DNA of 64,000 bases from Gammaproteobacteria bacterium (GCA_030147845.1 JASBUN010000028.1:58416-122415), one strand, 5' to 3'; shown: positions 36,744 to 46,166, counted from the stretch's first letter. Notes: generated by a model not told the origin, from the sequence alone. Program-made: numbers and translations.

Positions 36744-37661
36744 TCACACTTCCTCTTTAACAGCCTCGCCCGCAGCCCGAACGACACGCTTAACCTTGGT
36801 TGCCGTCTCGTCGATTGCGTCTTCCGTCGCTTCGGGAGTGATGAGGCCCTGCTGCTCGGCTTCGTTGCGCGCCTGCGCCTGTGCCGCATGCACCGCTCGC
36901 TTGGCGGTATCGAGCCCTTCTTCGGCTTGCGAGCGCGCCGCGTCCGCCGCGCGGTCGCTGGCTGCGCCCAGCAACTCATCCTCTTGGCGGCTCGGTGGGA
37001 TCGCGGCGGCGAGCAATGTGCCGGCCGCAAGTCCCAACGCGCCCACCACCAGCGGGTGGTCACTGAACAAATCGGCTGCACGGTCGCGCGCTCGGCTCAT
37101 TTGTCGTTTGGTTCGGTCCCGGTAGTCGCGTCCGTGTTCACCCGCCTTCTTCGCCGTTGCCGATATGCCGTGCTCGGCTCGCCGCAGCTTCTCTTGCGCC
37201 ACATCGCGAACGTTCGCTGCGGTGTCACCGACAGTCTCGGCCGCCGCCGCTAATTTTTCTTTGGCAGCACGCCATTTGCTATCGCCGGCATCCCGTTCGG
37301 CATGTACGACGACCGGTTCGCGTACCGCGCCGGTCATACCATCACCATAGCCGGCGTAGTCGTGTTCCTCATGTTCGTCGCCTGTCCGCCGGCCGCCCAT
37401 TATGAGCCATGCTAACCCAACGCCTACCAATCCTACCGCCAACGGGTTGTCGCGCACGGAATGACTGAGGTTGGCGCCTAACTCGCTGGCGTATTCTTTC
37501 GGCCCATGGCGCCAATAGTCGAGCGCTTGATCGGCCAGTTCTTTCGGTGACAATCGATTGCGCAATGCGTCAAGTGTATAATCAAGCTGCGAACGGGTGT
37601 CGTCGATTTCTCGCTCCAACTCGTCCGGCGACTTGTGCATTTCTCCGGTATGCTGCTTCAT
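36744..37661 (-). CDS. DUF3618 domain membrane-associated protein
   Basis: The 305-residue protein begins with a DUF3618 segment (SPDELEREIDDTRSQLDYTLDALRNRLSP, residues 11-39). A helix follows (NPLAVGLVGVGLAWLIMGG). The middle is a long, charged, Ala-rich coiled region, and a second hydrophobic segment (DHPLVVGALGLAAGTLLAAAIP) resembles the DUF883 tail. It looks like a fusion of two related membrane-anchored helical modules. It overlaps the preceding YqjE-like gene by four bases (ATGA), so the two are translationally coupled. Confidence 0.82.
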   Translation of the reverse strand: MKQHTGEMHKSPDELEREIDDTRSQLDYTLDALRNRLSPKELADQALDYWRHGPKEYASELGANLSHSVRDNPLAVGLVGVGLAWLIMGGRRTGDEHEEHDYAGYGDGMTGAVREPVVVHAERDAGDSKWRAAKEKLAAAAETVGDTAANVRDVAQEKLRRAEHGISATAKKAGEHGRDYRDRTKRQMSRARDRAADLFSDHPLVVGALGLAAGTLLAAAIPPSRQEDELLGAASDRAADAARSQAEEGLDTAKRAVHAAQAQARNEAEQQGLITPEATEDAIDETATKVKRVVRAAGEAVKEEV

Positions 37662-38068
37662 TTTGCCTGCTCCTTCACGAATTCCTTATCCCGCCGTACC
37701 GACTCGACGGTCCGACTCAGCGCTAAATTGTGTAGACGCATATTCTTTCGCCCGACGGCCAGCACCACTAGTCCGATAAGGGCCACGATGCCGCCCACGA
37801 CCAGCGGCGCCAACCATGGATGAATCTGCGCCGGCGGCCATACCTCGATCAGACCGAGCACAGCGGCACCAAGCAGTACCAATAAACCGGCGAAGGCTAT
37901 CGCGCCGCCAACCGCAAGTGCGCCGATAGCGGACCCTCGCTGCGATACCTTTTCGTTCATTTCGGCTTTACCGAGTTGTATTTCCTTGCGCACCAGCAGC
38001 GCCGACTTTTGAAACAAGTCGGAAATCAAGCTACCGACTGAGCGCTCGTCTGAAATTGCACGTTGCAT
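37658..38068 (-). CDS. YqjE-like/phage holin family membrane protein (second copy)
   Basis: The 136-residue protein has an N-terminal amphipathic region (SVGSLISDLFQKSALLVRKEIQLGKAEMNEK). Two hydrophobic helices follow (about residues 42-70 and 80-103), as in the PF07332 holin-like family. The ATG at 38068 has a GGAG Shine-Dalgarno and a family-like start. It is the middle gene of a three-gene operon and a distant parallel to the gene at 7092. Confidence 0.85.
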   Translation of the reverse strand: MQRAISDERSVGSLISDLFQKSALLVRKEIQLGKAEMNEKVSQRGSAIGALAVGGAIAFAGLLVLLGAAVLGLIEVWPPAQIHPWLAPLVVGGIVALIGLVVLAVGRKNMRLHNLALSRTVESVRRDKEFVKEQAK

Positions 38069-38113
38069 ATTCCGGTTCTCCGTGGGGGTGATTGTTCGTC
38101 CTGATCGCGGCAT

Positions 38114-38683
38114 TCAGCGCTCTGTCTTCGACGTGCGATTGGCATATGCCTCGCTGTCAGCCGTCGACGATGCGCTATCTCGCCGCCTGCGTGGCGCCTG
38201 TGCGCCATCGGGCTCCTCCCGCCGCGCCGACGCTTTTAGGAATCGTGAAAGTAAAAATCCGGCCGCTATCGTACCGCCGACAAACACAGCGGGCTGTCGG
38301 CGCGCAAGCTGCTCCGTGTCGCGCACTAGCCGTCCAACGTCACGTTGACGAATCACGTCCGCGAAATGCGCAAGCCCGTCGGCGGCTAATTTGACGTAGT
38401 GCCCGGCCTGGTCGTGTTCGTTTTCCCGTAAACTGTCCGCACTTGCTCGTAGCGCGCCGGCGACGTCCGTCAATTCAGCGGCCGCGATATTTTTCTTGTC
38501 TTCGATGAATGCTTTGCTTCGATCTTTGGCGTCTTGCTTCAATGTCTCCGCCTGACGCTTAACCTCGTCTTTCACGCGCGATGCCGACTCGCTCACACGC
38601 TCGTTCATTCTATCTCTGCTCGAGTGATCAGATATGTCGGCGCTGCTGTGTCTATCGAACGAGTCCGTGTTTTGTACATCCAT
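38114..38683 (-). CDS. DUF883-like/nutrient-deprivation-induced-type membrane protein
   Basis: The 189-residue protein has a long charged amphipathic region (ERVSESASRVKDEVKRQAETLKQDAKDRSK...) and one hydrophobic helix (PAVFVGGTIAAGFLLSRFLK, about residues 132-151). A basic, Ser-rich tail follows. The layout resembles stress-related membrane anchors of the DUF883 and rhizobial nutrient-deprivation type. GGGGAGAAC precedes the ATG. It leads the three-gene cassette and faces a divergent YihY gene. Confidence 0.78.
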   Translation of the reverse strand: MDVQNTDSFDRHSSADISDHSSRDRMNERVSESASRVKDEVKRQAETLKQDAKDRSKAFIEDKKNIAAAELTDVAGALRASADSLRENEHDQAGHYVKLAADGLAHFADVIRQRDVGRLVRDTEQLARRQPAVFVGGTIAAGFLLSRFLKASARREEPDGAQAPRRRRDSASSTADSEAYANRTSKTER

Positions 38684-38951
38684 TGTTCTCCCCTCACACA
38701 CTAGTTGCCTGACGAAGCAATGATAGACGACAGAGAATGTCTCACCAGTTTAACTACCTTTGGTCAGGTATCCGATTCGCACATGCCTAAGCCATTTGCT
38801 GCTTGATGACCTACACTGACTATCGCTCGCGATAGGAATAACTCGACACGTAATGTGAATGCTATCGACAACCTCGCACACCTTGTCTCCGAAGCGCGAC
38901 ATCACTGCTTCGAGCATAATTTGTATTGCGTTGGAATCAGAGGATCATGTC

Positions 38952-40025
38952 ATGCGCGGATTGCGTTTATTGTCACTATCGGTCGCCACAGCGCTTGTGC
39001 GTAAACACCGGCAACGGCGCACTTCGGAGAGCGCTAACGATTCACAACACGCGCAACGTGTATCCACCGACGACGGCCGCCGCGGACGTGATGCGGACAA
39101 ACCTGCGCAGATCCCGCTCGCGGGCTGGAAGGATGTCTTCTACCGAATCAAAGATGAGGTGAGCGAGGACAACATTTCGGTCGTTTCGGCCGGAGTCGCA
39201 TTTTACGGCTTGCTGGCGCTCATACCGGCGCTGGCCGCGCTCGCTTCGATTTACGGCTTGGTAGTCTCACCAAGCGCGGTACAGTCTCAATTCGCGAATC
39301 TTATCGGTATTATCCCGGAGGCTTCCCGACAGTTGTTGATCGATCAACTCGCTCGCATATCATCGGCGCCGAACACCAATTTGGGGCTTACCGCGGTTGG
39401 ATCACTACTGTTGGCGCTGCTGAGTGCAATGAAGGGCGCCAAGGCGCTGATCGCCGCAGCCAATATCACCTACGACGAACGTGAACATCGCGGATTCATC
39501 AAACTCAATATAGCGGCATTTATGTTAACGCTCAGCGGCATACTGTTTACCATCCTGGCACTCGGGTTGATTGCGGCCTTCCCGATTATCATCGGTTATA
39601 TGCCGCTGCCTGGTGGCCTACAGCCAGGACTCGCGCTACTGCGCTGGCCGGTTTTAGCAGTGCTGCTGATCGTCGGGTTAGCCGCGTTTTATCGTTTTGC
39701 ACCGAACCGAACCAATGCCAAATGGCGTTGGGTTACCTGGGGATCGGTACTGGCGACGGCGCTTTGGGTAATCGGATCGGCGCTGTTTTCCCTCTACGTT
39801 TCTCACTTTGCCAACTACAACAAAACCTATGGCTCGCTCGGCGCGGTGGTGGGCTTATTGATGTGGCTCTACCTGAGCGCGTACGTGATTTTGCTCGGCG
39901 CGGAAATGAATGCCGAAATGGAACACCAAACTGCACGGGACAGCACCATCTGCAACGGCGCCCCTATAGGCCAGCGGGGCGCTTACGTCGCCGACACCAT
40001 CGGCAAATCAAAAACGAAGCGTTAA
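38952..40025 (+). CDS. YihY/virulence factor BrkB family protein
   Basis: The 357-residue protein has six hydrophobic helices and the family hallmark segments: DNISVVSAGVAFYGLLALIPALAAL, SAMKGAKALIAAANITYDE and NYNKTYGSLGAVVGLLMWLYLSAY, ending near LLGAEMNAE. It is an inner-membrane protein of unclear function; despite an old assignment it is not RNase BN. The ATG at 38952 has AGAGGA just upstream. The N-terminal about 65 residues are basic and unlike the family, possibly cytoplasmic. Confidence 0.9.
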   Translation: MRGLRLLSLSVATALVRKHRQRRTSESANDSQHAQRVSTDDGRRGRDADKPAQIPLAGWKDVFYRIKDEVSEDNISVVSAGVAFYGLLALIPALAALASIYGLVVSPSAVQSQFANLIGIIPEASRQLLIDQLARISSAPNTNLGLTAVGSLLLALLSAMKGAKALIAAANITYDEREHRGFIKLNIAAFMLTLSGILFTILALGLIAAFPIIIGYMPLPGGLQPGLALLRWPVLAVLLIVGLAAFYRFAPNRTNAKWRWVTWGSVLATALWVIGSALFSLYVSHFANYNKTYGSLGAVVGLLMWLYLSAYVILLGAEMNAEMEHQTARDSTICNGAPIGQRGAYVADTIGKSKTKR

Positions 40026-40068
40026 GCGCCGGGCAGCGCCGTGAGATTGCACTCGTTCGAAGTGCCTG

Positions 40069-40108
40069 GCATGGTTAAGCCGACGCGAGTACGCCGGCTG
40101 AACCATGC
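40069..40108. terminator. Strong hairpin between convergent genes, probable bidirectional terminator
   Basis: GCATGGTT at 40069-40076 pairs with AACCATGC at 40101-40108. Inside, AGCCG pairs with CGGCT and GCG with CGC around an AGTA loop. Only one mismatch interrupts the stem. It lies between the convergent YihY and DUF302 genes. There is no U-tract on either side, so termination efficiency is uncertain. Confidence 0.5.
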
Positions 40109-40132
40109 GTGAGCGGGGGACCAACGCTACAA

Positions 40133-40600
40133 TTAACGCATACCTGCGTCAATCGCCGCTACGACCTTGTGTTCCAGCTTTTTCAGCACAGACTCCGCCG
40201 CACTGCCTTCACCGATGACGGAAGGGCGCACGAACAAAGCGGTCGCCATACCGCCTTTTTCGATAACGGTTAGGTGCATCGGGCACACAGCCAACATCTG
40301 CGGATCCTTGTTGCTGACCTCGTTGGCAAACCAGCCGTTGCAGAACACCACGCTGTGAATCCCTTCGAGTTTATTGCGGTTGTAGTTTTCGCCCCATTTC
40401 TTGGCATGCTTGGCAAGCTTCTTACTAATAGGAATCTGGAACACCACTTTGAATTTGTGTTTTTTCAGGGAGTGTTCCAATTTAGACACGGCCGTGCTTA
40501 GTGGCATCTTCGCCGACTTCTCATACACCGCTGAGGGAGTCGCATACGCGGAAACCGCCAACAAACAACCCAACATAAACGCCAAAACTTTCGCCATCAA
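40133..40600 (-). CDS. Secreted DUF302 family protein
   Basis: The 155-residue protein has a signal peptide (cleavage near AYATP). A DUF302-type domain follows: STAVSKLEHSLKKHKFKVVFQIPIS, then the family turn FCNGWFANEVSNKDPQMLAVCPMHLTVIEKGG. The two cysteines in that stretch are typical of the family. DUF302 proteins often sit near sulfur- or redox-related genes, but no direct partner is adjacent here. Confidence 0.85.
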   Translation of the reverse strand: MMAKVLAFMLGCLLAVSAYATPSAVYEKSAKMPLSTAVSKLEHSLKKHKFKVVFQIPISKKLAKHAKKWGENYNRNKLEGIHSVVFCNGWFANEVSNKDPQMLAVCPMHLTVIEKGGMATALFVRPSVIGEGSAAESVLKKLEHKVVAAIDAGMR

Positions 40601-41008
40601 TCATCTCCTTGTCATCGAAGCACCTATCCATCCCCACTGCACAGGCAAGCCAGCGGGGCATATGGGACAAATTTGGGCAAGTCCTCTTACCGGGCCCCGA
40701 GCAGAGCGAAGCCCGGCTTTAAAACGCCCCAGCGCCCTCAAGACATAGTAGACGTCCGATTTGCCATTTTATTCCTTACCCTTGGCGAGTCATGCCAAAG
40801 GTCATGCTATTAGCCGGTGCTGCCGTTCCCTGAGCAGATCCGAATACGCCGCTCGCCAAGTCGCCCAGGCCTCGCTCTGCCTGCGCCCAGCCGAAATCGA
40901 GCGCAAGTGGGAATGCGGAAATTTATACTGCGAAAAATGAAATAATACTGCCAACATCAGCCCGAACACGTCACGCGCCCCGACCGATCGCGGTTTTCAG
41001 TAGTTCAA
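40601..41008. other. Intergenic region, no gene seen
   Basis: No reading frame with protein-like composition was found on either strand. A GC-rich patch with ACCGGGCC...GCCCGGC near 40697-40724 could form a hairpin. No function is supported. Confidence 0.35.
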
Positions 41009-41299
41009 CTACAGATGCGCGGAGCGCTCGTTAATACACTCGTGACTACCCATTGCAAATTCACGGCACACCCACGGCCGCTGTTGGTAAATCGTGCATT
41101 TAGCGGTATTGCGATCCAATGCAGCGCACCAACCATCGCTTAGCCGTAGCATGCGGCTGCCACCCCGTTGATCGATCTCGACATACCGATCGGGTACTCC
41201 GGTGTCGGAAATGATCCTTACCTCTAAACGGCAACAGCAGGCTTCACAATTTGTGCAGCTCACTTCGGCATCGGACATGTTTTTCGTTTTAATGTTCAT
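41009..41299 (-). CDS. YkgJ-type cysteine cluster protein
   Basis: The 96-residue protein has the Zn/Fe-S-type cluster pattern CTNCEACCCRLEV near the start, then WCAALDRNTAKCTIYQQRPWVCREF, as in YkgJ-family proteins (CxxCxxCC and C-x-C pattern). The family is thought to bind a metal through these cysteines. Function is unknown. It is shorter than many homologues and ends soon after the second cluster. Confidence 0.85.
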   Translation of the reverse strand: MNIKTKNMSDAEVSCTNCEACCCRLEVRIISDTGVPDRYVEIDQRGGSRMLRLSDGWCAALDRNTAKCTIYQQRPWVCREFAMGSHECINERSAHL

Positions 41300-41430
41300 A
41301 GCGTGAATTCTATCCAGTTACCAGTCTCAATGGCGTAGCTATTTACTGTGCTTGCCGGCAACAGGAATCGGTATGCGAAGTCATGGCCCGGTGTATTCCC
41401 CGAGTTTATGATGCGCTCATACACGTCCTG

Positions 41431-41946
41431 TTAGAAAAGAGAGCTGACATATTCTTCCATCGGCTTCGGCAGTAAGTCTTGCGGATGATCGCCACCAAAC
41501 GTGGCGATGCCGCTTCGGCCCTTAATAATCACTGAATCCATGATTACCCCGGTACTGACATTGAACACAGCGACCTTGATGGAGGCTTTGTCTGGAATTC
41601 CAGACCACTCGGTAGCGCGGTCTTCCCAATGCAGGATGGTCGGCACGACCAGGTAGCTCGCACCGATATTTCTTGCTGCAGCAAGCGACTCGTTGAAAGA
41701 TTGATGCGCGTGGCCACCCTCAACGCGCCCCGAGTGTTCGGAGAAGGCCATTACCACGATCTGCATGGTATTTTTCCCTGAACCAGCATAGACAGTTTGC
41801 CCGTATCGTCCGTCTTCGGGCACGGATACGTATACGATACCGCGCGCATCGAGTTTTTGCGGCTCTTTGTCCATACGCAACAGCTGGTGGCTGTCCGCGC
41901 AAGCAGACAGCAACAAAGCCGTTAGTAGTATCGAATACAGTTTCAT
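41431..41946 (-). CDS. DUF4823-type lipoprotein
   Basis: The 171-residue protein has a lipoprotein signal (LLLSACADS, lipid-modified Cys16). A domain follows resembling DUF4823: ARNIGASYLVVPTILHWEDRATEWSGIPDKASIKVAVFNV. Such proteins are periplasmic and of unknown role. It stands alone; the next gene on this strand is panB, over 300 bases away. Confidence 0.82.
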   Translation of the reverse strand: MKLYSILLTALLLSACADSHQLLRMDKEPQKLDARGIVYVSVPEDGRYGQTVYAGSGKNTMQIVVMAFSEHSGRVEGGHAHQSFNESLAAARNIGASYLVVPTILHWEDRATEWSGIPDKASIKVAVFNVSTGVIMDSVIIKGRSGIATFGGDHPQDLLPKPMEEYVSSLF

Positions 41947-42257
41947 AAGATCCCCCGATTAAAGCGACTAGACGAGCAAGGTCGCCGCGCGCAAAATTTG
42001 TAACGTCGTGCGGCCGGCACGGCGATACCCTCTTGTACGCGAGTCATGTCGCCGCCAGACAAGCGAGCTTGGTGTCTGAGCCGGAACAGCGCGTACTGTC
42101 GTTCGGCCTAGGCATTCCAACTACAATGTTGCGAACGGATATCGATGTAACGACAACGGTTGCATACGATCCCGGCGTTGATCTCCGACTAACCCTTGTC
42201 CGCGGGATCATCCTGCTCGACCACTGAACCGGATCAACCGCTTTTGGGTCCGAAAAA
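41947..42257. other. Intergenic region, no gene seen
   Basis: A 64-codon plus-strand frame is present but has no domain-like pattern. It may hold the lipoprotein gene promoter. Confidence 0.35.
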
Positions 42258-43019
42258 TTAGGCCGTATTATTGGGAAATTGCTGTGACTCCACTTCCGAT
42301 AAAAAGCGGTTTGCAACATCAACGATGGACTTACTCAGATGGGCATACTGCTTCGAGAACGGTGGCCAATAGTCGCCAAGACCAAGGGCGTCATTTATTA
42401 CCAAGACTTGCCCGTCGCAATCAGGGCCGGCGCCGATGCCGATGGTTATTATATCCAAGCTGCTGGTGACCGTATGCGCGAGATCGCTAGGAATGTGCTC
42501 GAGGATCAGCATAAACGCGCCGGCATTTTGGATAAGGAACGCTTCATCCACTATTCTTCTGGCGTCGTCGGCGGTACGCCCTACCTTCAAAAAGTTTTTG
42601 GCGGTTTGCGGCGTAAGGCCGGTATGACCGACGACCGAAATGCCGTTCTGCACCAGATATGAAATAACGTCCGTCTTCGGACCCTCAAGTTTCACGCTAT
42701 CGGCGCCCGCCGCAAGCAGCCGCTTGGCACAAGCCAACGCCAGCGCGGGAGTCTTGTCGGTGTCATAGGGTAAATCGCCGATGATATGTGTGTTGGGGGC
42801 TCCGCGCCGCACGGCGCCGATATGGTATTCCATATGTTCGACGGTAACGTCGCGCGTGCTGTCGAAACCCATTTCCACCATGCCGACGCTATCGCCGACC
42901 AAAATTACCGGTATCCCTGCCGTTTCCAAACATCGGGCGACCGGACATGTATACGCGGTCAACATTGCAATGCGTTTTAGCCCCTTCATTTTCAGGAAAT
43001 CAGGTGCGTGCATTTTCAT
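42258..43019 (-). CDS. panB: 3-Methyl-2-oxobutanoate hydroxymethyltransferase (ketopantoate hydroxymethyltransferase)
   Basis: The 253-residue enzyme transfers a hydroxymethyl group from methylene-tetrahydrofolate to 2-oxoisovalerate, the first step to pantothenate. Conserved patches are VGDSVGMVEMGFDST, DLPYDTD, VKLEGP, GHTGLTPQ and IGIGAGPDCDGQVLV. Length is slightly below the usual 264. The ATG at 43019 starts MKMHAPDFLKMKGLKRIAML; the long in-frame extension upstream is not family-like. panC does not follow, so pantothenate genes are not clustered here. Confidence 0.93.
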   Translation of the reverse strand: MKMHAPDFLKMKGLKRIAMLTAYTCPVARCLETAGIPVILVGDSVGMVEMGFDSTRDVTVEHMEYHIGAVRRGAPNTHIIGDLPYDTDKTPALALACAKRLLAAGADSVKLEGPKTDVISYLVQNGISVVGHTGLTPQTAKNFLKVGRTADDARRIVDEAFLIQNAGAFMLILEHIPSDLAHTVTSSLDIITIGIGAGPDCDGQVLVINDALGLGDYWPPFSKQYAHLSKSIVDVANRFLSEVESQQFPNNTA

Positions 43020-43177
43020 CGTTTCACCACTCGTAATTGCGTTTAACCGGCTATTGCGCGACGCCAACAGTAACAAAAGGCGGCACACCGGCCAAATTCC
43101 CAAAATTGGGCGCCGCTCCAACGCCCGATAAGAATGGCGGCAGGGAAAAACCAACGAACGCCGACCGCACGTTTCGC

Positions 43178-44686
43178 TCACGAACCGGACTGGGAACGCA
43201 GAGCACGCGGCAGCCAGATCTTTTCGGCCAGGTCGAATAATCCCTGCACCAGTAAAGCCAGGCAGGCGGCCGGAATGGCGCCCTGTAATATGAGCCCGGT
43301 ATCGTCCAACCGGATGCCGGTGAGTATGGGCTGGCCATAACCGCCTGCGCCGATCAGCGCGCCGAGGGTGGCGGTACCCACATTGATGACCGCAGCGGTT
43401 TTTATGCCGGACAGAATGGAGCGTGAAGCCAGCGGCAACTCGACCCGCGCCAGGCGCGCGCGCAGCGGCAGACCCAGGACCACAGCCGACTCGCGTATGC
43501 CGGTCGGGATATCCTTCAAGCCACTATAGGTATTGCGGATGATCGGCAACAAGCTGTACAGAAACAGCGCCACCACCGCCGGTAACGTGCCGATCCCGAG
43601 CAGCGGTATCATAAAGGCGAACAATGCCAACGAATGAATGGTCTGCACAATACTGGCGACGCCAAGCACGGCACGCCCGGTACGGGGCTGCAAAGCCGCC
43701 ACAATACCCAACGGAATCGCAACGATAATGGCCAGCGACAGTGAAATGCCGACCATAGTCAGGTGATCGCGCGTGTTGATCAAAAATCGATGCCAGGCGC
43801 TTTCGGATGGCATACCACTAGTGACCACGCCTTCGCTGTGATGGAGAAAGGCTGCCGCCACTTCGACGTCGGGTTCGTGCCGCAACTTCACCGCGCCGTT
43901 CATGCGCCGCATCTCGGCCGCTGAAATGCGACCGGCCAGACTGCCGAGCGCGTCCGTAACCGCCGGCATACGCTGCGCAAGATCGAGCCGATAGAGATAT
44001 ACGGCCTGATACTGCGGAAAATAATGCCGGTCGTCTTGCAAGGCGCGCAGGTGGTAGTAGTCGATATCCGCATCGGTCGAATACATATCGATGACATCGA
44101 TCTGGCCGGCCGCGATACCACGGTAGGCGAGATCATGATCGAGTCCGCGCACCTGTCGCTGCGGCAAATGATAGGCCGCTTGCAGACCGGGCCAGCCGTC
44201 CGCCCGCGCCATGAACTCGTTGCTGAATCCGAAGCGTAGTGCAGGGTAGCGTTGCAAGTCGGAAATCGTATTTATGCCAAGTTTGGCGGCCTCGGATTCG
44301 CGCATGCCGAGCACGTAGTTGTTGCTGAAGCCGAGCGGCGCGGTCATGCCAATACCATAACGAGCCAGCGCCGCACGTAATCCGCGCCGGCCCTGTACGT
44401 GCTCATCGTGAAAAATTTCCTGGCGCAGGGTGCCGGTGTATTCCGGGTAGACATCGATATCACCACTACGTAGCGCTTCCCACAGCACCCGCGTACCGCC
44501 AAGTTGCTTGCGATGCAGCACAGCGGCGCCGTGAGCACGTGCCAAACCAGCGGCAATATCACCGAGAATGACGGACTCGGTGAATTTCTTCGATCCCACT
44601 GTTACCGTAGTCTGCTGCGTGGCGGCCCAGGCACTGATCGGCATCAGCGCCACCATACAGATAAGCAGCAGGTAGCACTTTCTCAT
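43178..44686 (-). CDS. Osmoprotectant-type ABC transporter, substrate-binding domain fused to permease
   Basis: The 502-residue protein has a signal peptide (cleavage near AWAAT). A periplasmic substrate-binding domain of the OpuAC/glycine betaine type follows (about residues 25-280: TVTVGSKKFTESVILGDIAA, VLWEALRSGDIDVYPEYTGT). A five-helix BPD permease domain ends the protein (about 290-490, with the EAA-like loop ESAVVLGLPLRARLARVELP). In the known EgtU and OpuC types, fusions usually put the permease first, so this order is the less common one. The substrate may be glycine betaine, choline, carnitine or ergothioneine. It overlaps the ATPase gene by four bases. Confidence 0.9.
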   Translation of the reverse strand: MRKCYLLLICMVALMPISAWAATQQTTVTVGSKKFTESVILGDIAAGLARAHGAAVLHRKQLGGTRVLWEALRSGDIDVYPEYTGTLRQEIFHDEHVQGRRGLRAALARYGIGMTAPLGFSNNYVLGMRESEAAKLGINTISDLQRYPALRFGFSNEFMARADGWPGLQAAYHLPQRQVRGLDHDLAYRGIAAGQIDVIDMYSTDADIDYYHLRALQDDRHYFPQYQAVYLYRLDLAQRMPAVTDALGSLAGRISAAEMRRMNGAVKLRHEPDVEVAAAFLHHSEGVVTSGMPSESAWHRFLINTRDHLTMVGISLSLAIIVAIPLGIVAALQPRTGRAVLGVASIVQTIHSLALFAFMIPLLGIGTLPAVVALFLYSLLPIIRNTYSGLKDIPTGIRESAVVLGLPLRARLARVELPLASRSILSGIKTAAVINVGTATLGALIGAGGYGQPILTGIRLDDTGLILQGAIPAACLALLVQGLFDLAEKIWLPRALRSQSGS

Positions 44687-45435
44687 GAGCCGGATTTTCG
44701 CATCAGCAGTTGTCCTGAACGCTGCGCATTGATGAACTGCTCAACGAACGGCTCGGCCGGTTGATCCAGTAACGCCCCGACGCTACCTTGTTGCACAATA
44801 CGACCGGCGCGCAGCAGGACGATGTTATCGCCGAAAAAGGCCGCTTCGGCCATGTCATGCGTCACCAACAGCACGGTTTTCCCCAGTCGTGCAAACACGT
44901 CCTTGAGTTCCTGTTGCAATTCATACCGAATCATGGGGTCAAGCGCGCCCAGCGGCTCGTCCAGCAGCAGCACATCCGGATCCAGCATCAATGCCCGCAT
45001 CAGACTGACGCGTTGACGCTGGCCGCCGGACAGCTCGCCGGGGAATCGCCTCAGGAGGCTGGTGGAAAAGTGCATAAGCTCGGCCAATTCGGCCATGCGT
45101 TCGGCAATCGATTGGCGCGACCAGCGTAAATAGCGCGCCATCAGCGTAACGTTATCGGCCGCGCTTAGGTGCGGGAACAGGCCGCCCTCCTGGATCACGT
45201 AACCCATGCGCTTGCGCACATCGGATAAGCACTCGCGAGCTAGCGTTCGCCCGTCGATGCGAACCGAACCGCGATCACAATCCACCAAACCCGCGATCAA
45301 GCGCAACAGCGTCGATTTGCCGCAGCCGCTCGGACCGATCAAAACGGTCGTACTGGCGCCCGGCAGGCATAGGCTCAGATCATCGACCGCGCGCAACGGG
45401 CCGAAGTGCACGCTTACCTGCTCAAGCTCGATCAA
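44683..45435 (-). CDS. ABC transporter ATPase, osmoprotectant (OpuCA/ProV-like) type
   Basis: The 250-residue ATPase has Walker A GPSGCGKST, the Q-loop VIQEGGLFPHL, signature LSGGQRQR, Walker B VLLLDEPLGALD and switch His THDMAEA. The set EALRAG...GSVGALLDQP is like glycine betaine ATPases without a CBS domain. It is the first gene of the pair and overlaps the fused permease by four bases. Together they would import an osmolyte. Confidence 0.93.
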   Translation of the reverse strand: MIELEQVSVHFGPLRAVDDLSLCLPGASTTVLIGPSGCGKSTLLRLIAGLVDCDRGSVRIDGRTLARECLSDVRKRMGYVIQEGGLFPHLSAADNVTLMARYLRWSRQSIAERMAELAELMHFSTSLLRRFPGELSGGQRQRVSLMRALMLDPDVLLLDEPLGALDPMIRYELQQELKDVFARLGKTVLLVTHDMAEAAFFGDNIVLLRAGRIVQQGSVGALLDQPAEPFVEQFINAQRSGQLLMRKSGS

Positions 45436-45702
45436 AATTGGTTGATCCCCCTAGTCATCACCACTACAGACGCCGGCTCGGCGACGGCGAAGGGCCGATC
45501 GAATTATCGACGGAATTTGAACTGAGGGTTGATTTTACAGCCGCGGCCGCCTCATCACCAAATGTCGGTCTAACGGTACATGGTGATATCGATTGCTACT
45601 ACAGGTTCGCCCATTGCCGCAGCGTCCGCAAGTGCTAACTGCAGCTATGCTCGACGTGCGCGCCACGTGCAACGCCGCCGGGACACGAACACGAGCGCAA
45701 CA

Positions 45703-46080
45703 TCAAGACGGACCTGTGACACCGTGGAAAACTTCGGCCGCTACCACGAAGCCGCGGGCGTCGAATCGGAGATGTTCTGCGATTCGTTTTTGCCGACCGG
45801 CAATTTCGGATGTGTAAACAATCGCGACCTCGCGACGCCCTGCATCCCAAAACACATGGTTTACGGTGAAGTGAAGCGCTCCCGAGCGCCGCAGGGCGGC
45901 CGCCCAGTAGGCGCGTAGCGCGTCTTTTCCGTGCACGGTCGGAGTGCCAACTACTTCGACTGCCGTCGGGCTGGTAAAAACAATGTCGTCATGAAAATGG
46001 GCCAACACCTTTTCGACCTCGCCGGCATTCCACGAAGCCGCCCACCGGGCCGCAAAGGCCTCGATCTCGACACGCGTCAT
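45703..46080 (-). CDS. SnoaL-like/NTF2 family protein
   Basis: The 125-residue protein matches the NTF2-like fold: FAARWAASWNAGEVEKVLAHFHDDIVFTSPTAV, then GKDALRAYWAAALRRSGALHFTVNHVFWDAGRREVAIVYTSE, and a final beta strand. Such proteins are often small ketosteroid-isomerase-like enzymes or scaffolds. Substrate and role cannot be given. A YciI-like gene lies upstream on the same strand with a small gap. Confidence 0.85.
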   Translation of the reverse strand: MTRVEIEAFAARWAASWNAGEVEKVLAHFHDDIVFTSPTAVEVVGTPTVHGKDALRAYWAAALRRSGALHFTVNHVFWDAGRREVAIVYTSEIAGRQKRIAEHLRFDARGFVVAAEVFHGVTGPS

Positions 46081-46166
46081 GATGCTACCTGTAATGCATG
46101 TGATGACGAAAAAATGTTAAGCCTGAATCTGGCGGACACGCAACCGGCTCATCAAAACGGACAGGA

